Assembly: GCA_963558185.1 (NCBI GenBank)
Contig: CAUWFE010000005.1
Coordinates: 1-64,000, forward strand
Length of the DNA stretch: 64,000 bases
Direction of reading: 5' to 3'
Source: UMGS1663 sp963558185
GTDB lineage: Bacteria > Bacillota > Clostridia > TANB77 > CAG-508
Part shown: positions 8,650-16,980 of the stretch, one piece after another
How positions within the stretch are numbered: position 1 is the first letter of the stretch
Layout of the letters: each line of letters starts with the position of its first letter
Notes under the pieces: generated by a model
Told to the model about the DNA's origin: nothing
Seen by the model: only the letters and a program-made list of their open reading frames with translations
Databases searched by the model: none
Translations under genes and position numbers: made by a program

Positions 8650-8883
8650 GATTAATTTGTGTAAAGTTAAAAAATAAACCTTCTTATAATAAAATAAAAA
8701 TGTCATAAGGAGATTTAAAATATGGCAAAGAAAGAAAAAATAAGTGAAGAAAGAAGAAAATTAATACAAGAATTTATTAAAAGTAATGAATTAAAAACAG
8801 CATGAGATATTCAAGAAGCAATAAAAGATTTGTTTAAAGATACAATCCAAGGAATGTTAAATGCAGAATTAACAGAATATCAT
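8650..8883 (+). mobile_element. 5' remnant of an IS256-family transposase
   Basis: From the ATG at 8722 the frame reads 'MAKKEKISEERRKLIQEF..' and, after an in-frame TGA at 8802-8804, 'DIQEAIKDLFKDTIQGMLNA' then 'ELTEYH'. This matches the conserved start of IS256-type (Mutator) transposases. Similarity ends after YH at about 8883. A possible left terminal end starts near 8650-8672. It is inactive because of the stop codon and the truncation. It abuts the IS3 remnant, so two insertions are nested. Confidence 0.8.
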
Positions 8884-8925
8884 TTTATATCTTTTTTCAT
8901 TTGTCCCCCTGCCTATTATATCAAA

Positions 8926-8960
8926 AAAAGAAGAAATTTTATATTAAAACTTCTTCTTTT
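8926..8960. terminator. AT-rich terminator hairpin
   Basis: Arms of 15 nt (AAAAGAAGAAATTTT and AAAACTTCTTCTTTT, one mismatch) flanked by A/T runs. It overlaps the 3' end of the small minus-strand gene. Confidence 0.6.
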
Positions 8961-9117
8961 TCTTAAGTTGTTGACATTGATATGTAAGATTAGTTTTATC
9001 TAACTTTCTAATACTACCATTTATAAAAGTGGGACTAACTTTAGCAAATTCACATATAAATTCAAGCCTTTGTTTTAGACATTCCTCAAATTGTAATTCT
9101 TCTTTAATTATCTTCAT
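8944..9117 (-). CDS. small hypothetical protein, about 57 aa
   Basis: Start taken at the ATG at 9117 because AAAGGA lies about 11 nt upstream; an earlier ATG at 9129 overlaps that site. The protein is helical and basic ('IKEELQFEECLKQRLEFICE') with a lysine tail encoded in the terminator. No family recognised. It lies between IS debris and tRNA genes. The coding call is uncertain. Confidence 0.35.
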   Translation of the reverse strand: MKIIKEELQFEECLKQRLEFICEFAKVSPTFINGSIRKLDKTNLTYQCQQLKKKKKF

Positions 9118-9168
9118 TATTAACACCATCCTTTCGTTTAGATGATTTTAATATTGTTTTTAGGAAAC

Positions 9169-9205
9169 ACAAAAATCAACCAGATTTTTTCTGATTGATT
9201 TTTGT
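9169..9205. terminator. hairpin downstream of the tRNA-Tyr/tRNA-CAT pair
   Basis: Arms ACAAAAATCAA (9169-9179) and TTGATTTTTGT (9195-9205) lie at the 3' side of the minus-strand tRNA pair and could end their transcript. Confidence 0.5.
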
Positions 9206-9242
9206 ATCAATTCTGTTCTATTAGTTCGAACAGATACATCAT

Positions 9243-9328
9243 TGGTGGGCAGAGATGGATTCGAACCATCGTACTCGTATGAGAACAGATTTACAGTCTG
9301 CCGCCTTTAGCCACTCGGCCACCTACCC
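9243..9328 (-). tRNA. tRNA-Tyr (anticodon GTA)
   Basis: On the minus strand the 86-nt sequence folds as a cloverleaf with acceptor GGGTAGG against TCTGCCC, a long variable arm, T-loop TTCGAAT and an encoded CCA. The anticodon loop is CTGTAAA. Confidence 0.95.
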
Positions 9329-9343
9329 GTATCATAAATAAAA

Positions 9344-9420
9344 TGGTGCTCCCTCAAGGATTCGAACCTTGGACCCACCGGTTATGAGCCGGTTGCTCTG
9401 ACCAACTGAGCTAAGGGAGC
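9344..9420 (-). tRNA. tRNA with CAT anticodon (Ile2 or Met)
   Basis: 77 nt on the minus strand: acceptor GCTCCCT against AGGGAGC, D-arm GCTC/GAGC, anticodon loop CTCATAA, T-loop TTCGAAT and an encoded CCA. The CTCATAA loop and D-arm resemble the lysidine-modified tRNA-Ile2 of Bacillus. The CAT tRNA at 31203 has the elongator-Met TTCATAC loop. Which of the two readings is right depends on whether TilS modifies C34. Confidence 0.9.
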
Positions 9421-9603
9421 ATATATATTATTTTCCTAACGCGATTTTTATTATACTTGATTTTTTATATAATGTCAATACTTTTATAAAATTTTTATAG
9501 GAAAATGAACAAAAAATTTTATATTTAAGTGAAATTAAATTGTAACCATTGAACAAAGCAAGAATATAATATAAAAAATGTGATTAATGATAAGGAGGAA
9601 AAA

Positions 9604-10602
9604 ATGTATAAAGGAGTAGATGTATCTTTTGCAAATGGCAAGATAAACTGGGAAATTGCAAAAGATAATATAGATTTTGCAATTATTAGATGTGGTTTTG
9701 GAATGAATGAACAGGACCAAGATGATGTTCAATATAAAAGAAATGTAGAAGAATGTATACGACTAAGAATACCGTTTGGAATATATATATATTCGTATGC
9801 AACAAATGAATCAAAAGCAGAATCAGAAGCAGAGCACGTACTAAGACTTATTGAACCATATGCAAGCAAAATGCAATTAAATATCTGGTATGATGTAGAA
9901 GATGAGATACAGGCTGAAATATCAAAATCAGAATTAGCAAAAATAATCAGAAGATTTTGTAATAGAATAGAGGAAAATGGATATAGTGTAGGAATATATG
10001 CTAATAATTCGTGGCTTAGAAATAAAATAGAAAGTCAACTACAAGATAGATATATGATATGGTCTGCTGGCTATGGAGCAAATGATGGTAATGCTCATGA
10101 AGAAGCAAAATATAATCATAGTAATGTACGAATGTGGCAATATACATCTAATGGTAGAATAGAAGGGATAGGAAGATGTGACATAAACTACTTCTATGAT
10201 GAAATACCAAGTAATTTACCAGATTTACAATATCAAGTGCACTTGCAAGATTTAGGCTGGCAAAAAGTACAAAATGCAGGAGAAGGAGCAGGAACAGAAG
10301 GACAGAATAGAAGATTAGAAGCTGTTAAATTTTTTGCAAATAATGGTTTAACAATTAAATATAGAGCTCATGTAGGAGAAGTTGGATGGCAAGACTGGAA
10401 AAATACAGGAGAAATAGCAGGGACAACAGGAGAAAGTAAAAGAATTGAAGCATTAGAAATAAAATGTAATAAATTATTAGAAGTACAAGAGCACATTCAA
10501 GACGTGGGCTGGATGCCTAAAACTATAGCAAAAGAATTTACTATAGGAACAGTTGGAAAATCATTAAGAATGGAAGCTTTTAGAATGAATGTAATAGAAT
10601 AA
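9604..10602 (+). CDS. GH25 lysozyme with C-terminal ChW repeats
   Basis: Start chosen at 9604 ('MYKGVDVSFANG', 332 aa) because AAGGAGG lies just upstream. Residues 1-200 form a glycoside hydrolase family 25 muramidase: 'KGVDVSFANG', 'IDFAIIRCGFG', 'PFGIYIYSYA' and the catalytic-site strand 'LNIWYDVEDE'. Family members cleave the MurNAc-GlcNAc bond of peptidoglycan. From about residue 205 there are three ChW-type repeats, each with a 'H.Q..GW' core. These are known in clostridial surface proteins. No signal peptide is visible, so release may need lysis or another route. Could be an autolysin or a prophage-derived endolysin; no holin is adjacent. Confidence 0.93.
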   Translation: MYKGVDVSFANGKINWEIAKDNIDFAIIRCGFGMNEQDQDDVQYKRNVEECIRLRIPFGIYIYSYATNESKAESEAEHVLRLIEPYASKMQLNIWYDVEDEIQAEISKSELAKIIRRFCNRIEENGYSVGIYANNSWLRNKIESQLQDRYMIWSAGYGANDGNAHEEAKYNHSNVRMWQYTSNGRIEGIGRCDINYFYDEIPSNLPDLQYQVHLQDLGWQKVQNAGEGAGTEGQNRRLEAVKFFANNGLTIKYRAHVGEVGWQDWKNTGEIAGTTGESKRIEALEIKCNKLLEVQEHIQDVGWMPKTIAKEFTIGTVGKSLRMEAFRMNVIE

Positions 10603-10608
10603 AATGAA

Positions 10609-10662
10609 TAAATGGTAATAGGCACTACTCAATATAAATAATATTCTCCTATTACCATTTTT
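10609..10662 (+). terminator. long hairpin terminator, copy 1 of a dispersed element
   Basis: Arms AAATGGTAATAGG (10610-10622) and CCTATTACCATTT (10648-10660) are followed by Ts. About 75 bp around it is nearly the same as 57760-57835, so this is a repeated hairpin element and not only a local terminator. Confidence 0.7.
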
Positions 10663-10694
10663 AATATTTTCTAAATATAGATATAAATAAATGC

Positions 10695-10831
10695 TACTAG
10701 ATAATGCTTTCTGTAGATTAATGCAAGGAATGCCTTGAAATATGAGATTCTTAGGTTTATTACAAAATTTAAGAAATTCTAATTTATTTTATGGCACCAT
10801 TCCACTAAAAGCGAACTCTTTCCATAAAATT
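10695..10831. repeat. left half of the dispersed palindromic MITE-like element
   Basis: Begins TACTAGATAATG and follows the complete copy at 21366-21617 through the internal CCATAAAATT, then diverges where the Bro-N gene region begins. A weak match to the right half (GCTTATATTTCAATGCTT) appears after the gene near 12000, so the element may have been split. Confidence 0.7.
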
Positions 10832-10845
10832 TTAAGAATGTTTTT

Positions 10846-10872
10846 AAAAATTTTTTTCATGTCTTTATCCTG
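10846..10872 (+). repeat. 27-bp direct repeat flanking the Bro-N gene, left copy
   Basis: A5-T7-CATGTCTTTATCCTG here is identical to 12080-12106. The pair brackets the Bro-N gene and a TnpV fragment (spacing 1234 bp). Confidence 0.85.
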
Positions 10873-10957
10873 AAAATAAACAAATTTTTGTTGAAAAATA
10901 TGAATAAAATTGATACAATTGGGCATAATAAAAATTTTATAAAGGATTGATGAAATA

Positions 10958-11845
10958 TTGAAAAATGATAAATTAGATACAATTTCAAATCTTTTTGAAG
11001 ATAGTGAAATAAGAAGTATTTGGGATAGTGAGAAGGAAGAATATTATTTTAGTGTAGTTGATGTGATTGGTGCATTAACAAATAGTAATATTCCAAGAAA
11101 CTATTGGAGTGACTTAAAAAGAAAACTTAAACAAGAAGGAAGTCAGTTGCACGAAAATATCGTGCAACTGAAAATGAAATCTCAAAAAGATGGAAAGAAT
11201 TATTTAACAGATACATTAGATACAAAAGGAATACTAAGATTAATTGAATCAATACCAAGTCAAAAAGCAGAACCATTCAAACTTTGGCTTGCACAAATGG
11301 GAAATGACAGAATAGACGAAGTATTTGATCCAGAACTTGCTATTAATCGTGCTGTTGATTATTATAGAAGCCGTGGATATGATGACAATTGGATTAAAGC
11401 AAGAATGACAGGAGTTGTAGATAGACGTAAATTAACTGATGTATGGAAAGAAAATGGAATAACAAAAAATATTGAATATGCTGTTTTAACAAATGAAATA
11501 TATCAGGCTTGGTCTGGAATGAAAGCATCAGAATATAAAGAGTTTAAAGGTATTAGAAAAGAATCATTAAGAGATAATATGACAGATATTGAAGTTGCTT
11601 TAACTGATTTGGGAGAAATCGCTACAAGAGAGCTAGCTAAAAAGCATAGACCTTATGGTTTAGAACAAAACAAAGAAATTGCAAAACGTGGTGGAAAAAT
11701 AGCTAAAAATACTCGTGATAACTTGGAAGAAGAACTAGGAGAAAGTGTTATAACTAGAAAGAATGCATTGAATTATAAATACATAGATTCTAACAATATA
11801 GATAAGAAGCAATTACCAAAAGGAAAAAGTGATGAAAGCAAGTAA
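10958..11845 (+). CDS. Bro-N domain (antirepressor-like) protein
   Basis: 295 aa from a TTG start with AAAGGA 11 nt upstream; the overlapping ATG at 10950 meets a stop at once. Residues about 15-110 are a Bro-N DNA-binding domain: 'IRSIWDSEKEEYYFSVVDV' then 'IGALTNS..NYWSDLKRKL' and 'GKNYLTDTLDTKGILRLIES' followed by 'FKLWLAQMG'. The rest is a conserved helical region seen in phage and plasmid antirepressor-like proteins, with a basic C-terminus. Family members are often phage antirepressors or damage-inducible factors. It is bounded by 27-bp direct repeats and a half MITE, indicating acquisition as a unit. Confidence 0.85.
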   Translation: MKNDKLDTISNLFEDSEIRSIWDSEKEEYYFSVVDVIGALTNSNIPRNYWSDLKRKLKQEGSQLHENIVQLKMKSQKDGKNYLTDTLDTKGILRLIESIPSQKAEPFKLWLAQMGNDRIDEVFDPELAINRAVDYYRSRGYDDNWIKARMTGVVDRRKLTDVWKENGITKNIEYAVLTNEIYQAWSGMKASEYKEFKGIRKESLRDNMTDIEVALTDLGEIATRELAKKHRPYGLEQNKEIAKRGGKIAKNTRDNLEEELGESVITRKNALNYKYIDSNNIDKKQLPKGKSDESK

Positions 11846-11851
11846 AATTAT

Positions 11852-11929
11852 TTATTTATAATTTTCTTTTTCTAAATATAAGTCGGGAACGAAAAAATCT
11901 CCTTCTTTATGATAAGTTATCTCTAACAT
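11852..11929 (-). pseudogene. truncated TnpV-like reading frame
   Basis: After a clear GGAGG, an ATG at 11929 starts 'MLEITYHKEGDFFVPDLYLE' and stops after 25 codons. The start resembles TnpV transposon proteins of Clostridia, which are about 100 residues or more. Only the N-terminus survives. The rest of 11930-12268 holds the second direct-repeat copy and no gene. Confidence 0.5.
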
Positions 11930-12079
11930 AATTAAAACCTCCAAAAATTGATTTTCAATACAAATAATCTTTTACAAAATTTTAGGCAAAAGAAAAAATG
12001 CTTATATTTCAATGCTTACAGCGTGATTTTGATGTTAAAAAATTTTGTAACCATTGATAATTCTTTGATACAAAGCACA

Positions 12080-12106
12080 AAAAATTTTTTTCATGTCTTT
12101 ATCCTG
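12080..12106 (+). repeat. 27-bp direct repeat flanking the Bro-N gene, right copy
   Basis: Identical to 10846-10872; see that entry. Confidence 0.85.
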
Positions 12107-12268
12107 TGTAAATTCCCTATGTAAATTCAAAACACTATTTACATTTTATACAAAAAATGGTATAAATAATAAGATAGATTAAAATTAAGAGATGTAAAAT
12201 TAAAAACTTGTGTACTTTCATTGAAATATGGAGCATAAGTGAAGGTTAAGAAAGGGAGATTATAAGTA

Positions 12269-13144
12269 ATGGATAAAATACAAAAATTTTTAGCATATAA
12301 CGGAAAAATAAATATTACTTGTGTAAATACAACAAACTTAGTAGAAGAAGCAAGAAAAGTACATAACTTAAGTCCAGTTGCAACAGCTGCTTTAGGTAGA
12401 ACACTAACAATGGGGGCAATATTAGGAGCTACTTTAAAAGAAAAAGATGAAACAATAACAATTCAAATAAAAGGAAATGGCCCAATAGGTGGAATTACAG
12501 TAGTAGCAAATCAAAATTTAAACATAAAAGGATATGTATCAAATCCATATGTAGATGTTCCACTACGTGATGATGGAAAATTAAATGTTGGCCAAGCAGT
12601 TGGCAATAATGGATTTTTATATGTAATAAAAGATATAGGGCTAAAAGAACCATATGTAGGAATGTCAAAGTTAGTAACAGGAGAAATAGCAGAAGATTTT
12701 GCACAGTATTTTTATACATCAGAACAAGATAGTGCAGCTGTAGCTTTAGGAGTATTAGTAGATAAAAATGGAGTACGAGCTAGTGGGGGATATGTAATTA
12801 AAGCTATGCCAGATGCTACAGAAGATGAACTATTTATATTAGAGCAAAGAATTAAAGAAGCAAAACCAATTAGTAAAATGCTAGATGAAAAATATTCATT
12901 AGAAGAAATTGCAAAAGATATTACAGGAGATGAAAATTTAGTTACATTAGAAACAAATTTAGAACCTACATATAAATGTAATTGTAGTAAAGAAAAAATG
13001 GAAAGAGCATTGTACTCAATAGGAAAAGCTGAATTAGAAGATATAATAAAAAATGATAAAAAAGCGGAACTTGTATGTCATTTTTGCAATAAAAAATATC
13101 AATTTTCAGAAGAAGAATTAAAAAATATTTTACAAAAACAATAA
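12269..13144 (+). CDS. hslO: Hsp33 redox-regulated chaperone
   Basis: 291 aa, the normal Hsp33 length. The N-terminal substrate-binding domain contains 'ATAALGRTLTMGAILG' and 'GNGPIGGITVVA'. The C-terminal redox switch has the zinc-binding cysteines 'CNCSK' (about residues 238-242) and 'CHFC' (about 271-274). Under oxidation the zinc is released and the protein becomes a holdase in the cytosol. AGGGAG precedes the ATG. pth follows after 14 nt and the RNase E/G gene after that, likely one operon. Confidence 0.97.
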   Translation: MDKIQKFLAYNGKINITCVNTTNLVEEARKVHNLSPVATAALGRTLTMGAILGATLKEKDETITIQIKGNGPIGGITVVANQNLNIKGYVSNPYVDVPLRDDGKLNVGQAVGNNGFLYVIKDIGLKEPYVGMSKLVTGEIAEDFAQYFYTSEQDSAAVALGVLVDKNGVRASGGYVIKAMPDATEDELFILEQRIKEAKPISKMLDEKYSLEEIAKDITGDENLVTLETNLEPTYKCNCSKEKMERALYSIGKAELEDIIKNDKKAELVCHFCNKKYQFSEEELKNILQKQ

Positions 13145-13158
13145 TGGAGTGAAAAAAT

Positions 13159-13716
13159 ATGTATTTAATAATAGGTTTAGGAAATCCAGGAATAGAGTAT
13201 GAAAAAACAAGGCATAATATGGGATTTCAAACAATTGATATAATATCAAAAAAATATAACATAAATTTAACAAGACAAAAGTTTGAAGGAATTTACGGAG
13301 AAGGGTTTGTTGAAAAAGAAAAAGTTATGCTATTAAAACCACAAACATACATGAACTTAAGTGGAAAATGTATTTCACAATTTGTACAATTTTACAAGAT
13401 TCCTTGGGAAAATATTTTAATAATTTATGATGATATGGATATTTTACCAGGAACAATAAAAATTAGAAAACAAGGTGGGCCAGGTTCTCATAATGGAATG
13501 AAATCAGTTGTACAAGAGTTAAATTGTAAAGAATTTCCACGTATACGAATAGGTATAGGAAAACCAGAAAATAAAGAAGAAATGGTATCTTATGTTATAG
13601 GCAAAGTTGAAAAAGAAGAATGGAATGTATTAGAAAAGGGAATAGAAACGGCAGCAAAGGCTATAAATGACTATTTAATAAATGGAATTGATTATACTAT
13701 GAATACATATAATTAG
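13159..13716 (+). CDS. pth: peptidyl-tRNA hydrolase
   Basis: 185 aa. The N-terminus 'MYLIIGLGNPGIEYEKTRHN' contains the catalytic histidine, and 'KPQTYMNLSG' and 'YDDMD' complete the active site. The basic-patch motif 'GGPGSHNGMKS' binds the tRNA end. The enzyme recycles peptidyl-tRNA released during translation. It lies in the hslO-pth-RNase operon, 14 nt from either neighbour. Confidence 0.97.
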   Translation: MYLIIGLGNPGIEYEKTRHNMGFQTIDIISKKYNINLTRQKFEGIYGEGFVEKEKVMLLKPQTYMNLSGKCISQFVQFYKIPWENILIIYDDMDILPGTIKIRKQGGPGSHNGMKSVVQELNCKEFPRIRIGIGKPENKEEMVSYVIGKVEKEEWNVLEKGIETAAKAINDYLINGIDYTMNTYN

Positions 13717-13730
13717 AAGAGGAGAAAAAA

Positions 13731-14939
13731 TTGCAAGAAATATTTATACATAAACAAGGAAAAGATAAAAAAATAATGCTAGTTCAAGATGGGCATTTAA
13801 GGGAATATTATGAAGAAAATGAAGAGAAAATACGATTAGAAGGAAATATCTATTTAGGTAAGGTAAAAGATGTATTGCCAGGTATGCAAGCTGCATTTGT
13901 TGATATAGGAGAGGAAAAAAATAGCTATATTCATATAAGTGACATATTACCTAAAATGAGTGAATCCACAGGAAATAAAGAAGAAGATTTTAGCAAATAT
14001 CCAATTAAGGAATATATAAAACAAAATGATAATATTTTAGTACAAGTTAGAAAAGATGAAAATAACCATAAAGGAGCAAGAATTACAACACATATTCACA
14101 TTTCTGGTAAATTTGTAGTACTCATGACTGAATGTAAATTTATTACAGTATCTCAAAAAATAGAAAAAGAGGAAGAAAGAGAAAGATTAAAAGGAATATT
14201 AGAAAATATATTAGCAAATGAACCAACAAAATATGGTTTTATAATTAGAACAGCAGCTTTAGGAAAAGATGAAGAATTAATAAAAAAAGATGTAGAACAA
14301 CTAATCAAAAAATGGAATAAAATAAAAGAACAAGCTTCAAAACTACAAAAACAAGAAGCTCCAATTGCAATATTGAAAAAGAATTCTATTGTAGAAAAAA
14401 TAATAATAGATTTAGCAGAAAAAGATTTAAATAAAATTTGGGTGAATGATAAAAATTTAAAAATATCAATAGAAAATATAATTAAAGAGCAAGAAATACA
14501 AAAAAAAATATCTGTAGAATTGCAAGAAAACAATTTATTAAAAGTATATGACTTAGAAGAACAGATAGAAAAATCTAAAAATAGAAAAATTTGGTTAAAA
14601 TGTGGTGGCTTTATAACTATTGATAAAACAGAAGCATTAACTGCAATAGATGTTAATTCAGGTAAATACACTGGAAGTAAAGCAAATAAAGAATTAGAAA
14701 AAACAGTTCTTAAAGTAAATGAAGAAGCAACTGTTGAAATAGCAAAACAACTTAGATTAAAAGATATAGGAGGAATAATAATAATTGACTATATCGATAT
14801 GCAAGAAAAAGAACATAAAGAAAGAATTATAAAATTATTACAAGAAAACTTAAAAAAAGATAGAGCTAAAACTCAAATAATGGAATTTACACAATTAAAT
14901 CTATTAGAAATGACACGAAAGCAAATGTTTATGAATTAA
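13731..14939 (+). CDS. rng: ribonuclease E/G family protein
   Basis: 402 aa from a TTG start with GAGGAG 7 nt upstream. An S1-like domain near residues 30-120 ('GNIYLGKVKDVLPGMQAAFV') precedes the catalytic DNase-I-like core, whose Mg2+ ligands lie in 'ITIDKTEALTAIDVNSG' and 'IIIDYIDM'. Family members are 5'-end-sensing endoribonucleases of rRNA and mRNA processing. The protein ends at 'LLEMTRKQMF', just before where the Zn-link cysteines of E. coli RNase G would come, so the tetramer-linking zinc site is missing. This may be normal for short clostridial forms or a truncation. Confidence 0.93.
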   Translation: MQEIFIHKQGKDKKIMLVQDGHLREYYEENEEKIRLEGNIYLGKVKDVLPGMQAAFVDIGEEKNSYIHISDILPKMSESTGNKEEDFSKYPIKEYIKQNDNILVQVRKDENNHKGARITTHIHISGKFVVLMTECKFITVSQKIEKEEERERLKGILENILANEPTKYGFIIRTAALGKDEELIKKDVEQLIKKWNKIKEQASKLQKQEAPIAILKKNSIVEKIIIDLAEKDLNKIWVNDKNLKISIENIIKEQEIQKKISVELQENNLLKVYDLEEQIEKSKNRKIWLKCGGFITIDKTEALTAIDVNSGKYTGSKANKELEKTVLKVNEEATVEIAKQLRLKDIGGIIIIDYIDMQEKEHKERIIKLLQENLKKDRAKTQIMEFTQLNLLEMTRKQMFMN

Positions 14940-15006
14940 AAAAATCTACATATATTAATATTGATTAAATTTCGATTGTGATAGAAGTACTTGTAATATT
15001 TTCTTT

Positions 15007-15059
15007 ATCTAAAAGGAATGAGGAAGCGGAAAATTCCGAGAGGCTCATTCCTTTTAGAT
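15007..15059 (+). terminator. large terminator hairpin after the RNase gene
   Basis: A perfect 16-bp stem starts ATCTAAAAGGAATGAG; the 21-nt loop contains an inner CGGAA/TTCCG pairing. It lies 67 nt after the stop codon and also faces the convergent acyl-CoA ligase gene. Confidence 0.75.
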
Positions 15060-15158
15060 TTAGAAACTTTAATGCACATATTGAACCAAAGAAATTTATG
15101 AAATGTTAATATATATACATTTGTATTAACTATGTATAAACAGTGAATTGTAAAATGT

Positions 15159-16901
15159 TTAATATCCCATATTTTTTAATTCTACATTTCTTTTAATTTT
15201 TTGAGTTGTAGTTTTTATTAATGGTTCTGCCGTTACTATAATTTCTCGAATATATTTATATGCTGGCATTGATTTATTTATATTATTTCTAATATCTTGC
15301 CAAATAATGTCATGATAATCATTAACATTTTTATCTGGATATAGTTCTTTCATAATATCTAAATTATAAACTATTTTACAACTTAATCGCAAATCATCAT
15401 CTTTTGGGTCTGGTTTTCCAAAAACCATAGATTCAGCAACATAAGGCAATTTATTAACTAACATTTCTAATTCTTCTGGATAGATATTTTTTCCATTTTT
15501 CAAAACAATAACATCTTTCTTTCTACCAGTTATAAATAAGAAACCATCTTTATCAAAATAACCTAAATCACCAGTATAAAACCATTCGTCTTTAATAACT
15601 TCGCAAGTAGCTTCTTTATTACCATAGTAGCCTAACATTACTGTTGGAGCTTTTGCTTTTATTTCACCAATACCATCTTCATTAGGAGAATCTATAGTAA
15701 TTTCAATTCCAGGTAAAGGGAAGCCCACAGAACCTAACTTTTTATATTTATCATTTTCACCAGCAAGAACAGGGGAAGTTTCTGTTAAGCCATATCCTTG
15801 TAATAAATTAATACCTAAATCTAAAAATCCTTGTATAGCATCTTTACTCATAGGTGCTCCACCAGCAATAAGCAAACGTAAATCAGGATCTAAATTATCT
15901 AAAATTTGTTTAAATATTTTTTTTCTAACATCAATGCCTAATTTTAATAAAGCATGAGAAATATGATTCATATTTTTTACTAACTTTGTTTTTCCTTGTT
16001 TTGCAATTGTTTTATTAATTTGCTTGTACATAATTTCTAACATTAAAGGAACGCAAACAAACCCAGTAATTTTATATTCTTTTAAATTTTGAGCAACATG
16101 TCTAATACCATCACAAAATGCTATTGTAATACCGCAAGATGTACCATATAAAAAAGTACAAGTAGATTCAAATGTATGATGTAATGGTAAGAAAGATAAA
16201 AATGTATCTTCTTTTGTTATTTTTGCCATTTGACTTAAGGAGTTTATATCAGCACATATATTTGCTTGTGAAAGACTAACAGCTTTAGATAAAGAAGTAG
16301 TACCAGAAGTAAATAGCATAATAGACATTTTATTGTTATCAATTACGATATTTTGATAATTATTATTTTGCTGTAAAAGAGTATTTCCTTTTTTTACAGC
16401 ATCTGAATAGTAAATAATATCTAAATCAGAAAATTTGATATTATCCATACATATAAAATATTTTAAATTACTATTGTTATTTTTATATAATTCTGAAAAT
16501 GTAGATAAATAATCTTTATCAAATATTACTGCATCAGCTTCACTTCTGATAATAGAGTTTATAATTTCATTTTTGGGTAAAGATTTATCTAATGGAACAA
16601 CAACTATATTAGAAGTGGTAACGGCTAAATAACTCACACACCATTCATAACGATTTGGACCAATAATAGCAACTCTTTTATTCTGTAATTTTAAATTTAG
16701 TAAAAAACTTCCTAAACTTTCAATATCATGAGCAAATTCAGTATATGTTTTTTCAGTATATTTTTTTACATCTGCATTTAATTTATATTTAAATGCAACT
16801 TTATCAGCATAAACATTTTTATATATATTTACAAGTTCACGGAAATTAGCTAAATTACTACCTTCATATAATTTTCTTCTTGAATCAATTTTAGTATCCA
16901 A
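15159..16901 (-). CDS. long-chain acyl-CoA synthetase (AMP-binding), paralog 2
   Basis: 580 aa from a TTG start with AGGAGG upstream. Motifs: P-loop 'FTSGTTSLSKAVSLSQ', 'LLQGYGLTETSP', 'FLFITGRKKDVIVLKNGKNI' and the C-terminal lysine in 'TTTQKIKR'. It would form acyl-adenylate and then acyl-CoA. It is closer to the gene at 16981 than to the one at 763. Both lie head to tail on the minus strand with about 80 nt between, likely a tandem duplication. Substrate unknown. Confidence 0.92.
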   Translation of the reverse strand: MDTKIDSRRKLYEGSNLANFRELVNIYKNVYADKVAFKYKLNADVKKYTEKTYTEFAHDIESLGSFLLNLKLQNKRVAIIGPNRYEWCVSYLAVTTSNIVVVPLDKSLPKNEIINSIIRSEADAVIFDKDYLSTFSELYKNNNSNLKYFICMDNIKFSDLDIIYYSDAVKKGNTLLQQNNNYQNIVIDNNKMSIMLFTSGTTSLSKAVSLSQANICADINSLSQMAKITKEDTFLSFLPLHHTFESTCTFLYGTSCGITIAFCDGIRHVAQNLKEYKITGFVCVPLMLEIMYKQINKTIAKQGKTKLVKNMNHISHALLKLGIDVRKKIFKQILDNLDPDLRLLIAGGAPMSKDAIQGFLDLGINLLQGYGLTETSPVLAGENDKYKKLGSVGFPLPGIEITIDSPNEDGIGEIKAKAPTVMLGYYGNKEATCEVIKDEWFYTGDLGYFDKDGFLFITGRKKDVIVLKNGKNIYPEELEMLVNKLPYVAESMVFGKPDPKDDDLRLSCKIVYNLDIMKELYPDKNVNDYHDIIWQDIRNNINKSMPAYKYIREIIVTAEPLIKTTTQKIKRNVELKNMGY

Positions 16902-16980
16902 AATAATACCTCCTAGGATTTATTTTGGATACTATTCTATAATAAAAAAATATATATTTCAATGCATTCGACTACTTAGT

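Noticed and set aside
8722..8883. TGA read as tryptophan in the IS256-type fragment
   Set aside because: Surrounding genes end normally at TGA or other stops and use TGG for Trp; the fragment is truncated anyway, so a nonsense mutation is simpler.
14153..14671. 172-codon minus-strand frame inside the RNase E/G gene
   Set aside because: Mirror of a conserved coding region; Phe/Ile/Ser-rich with no start signal.
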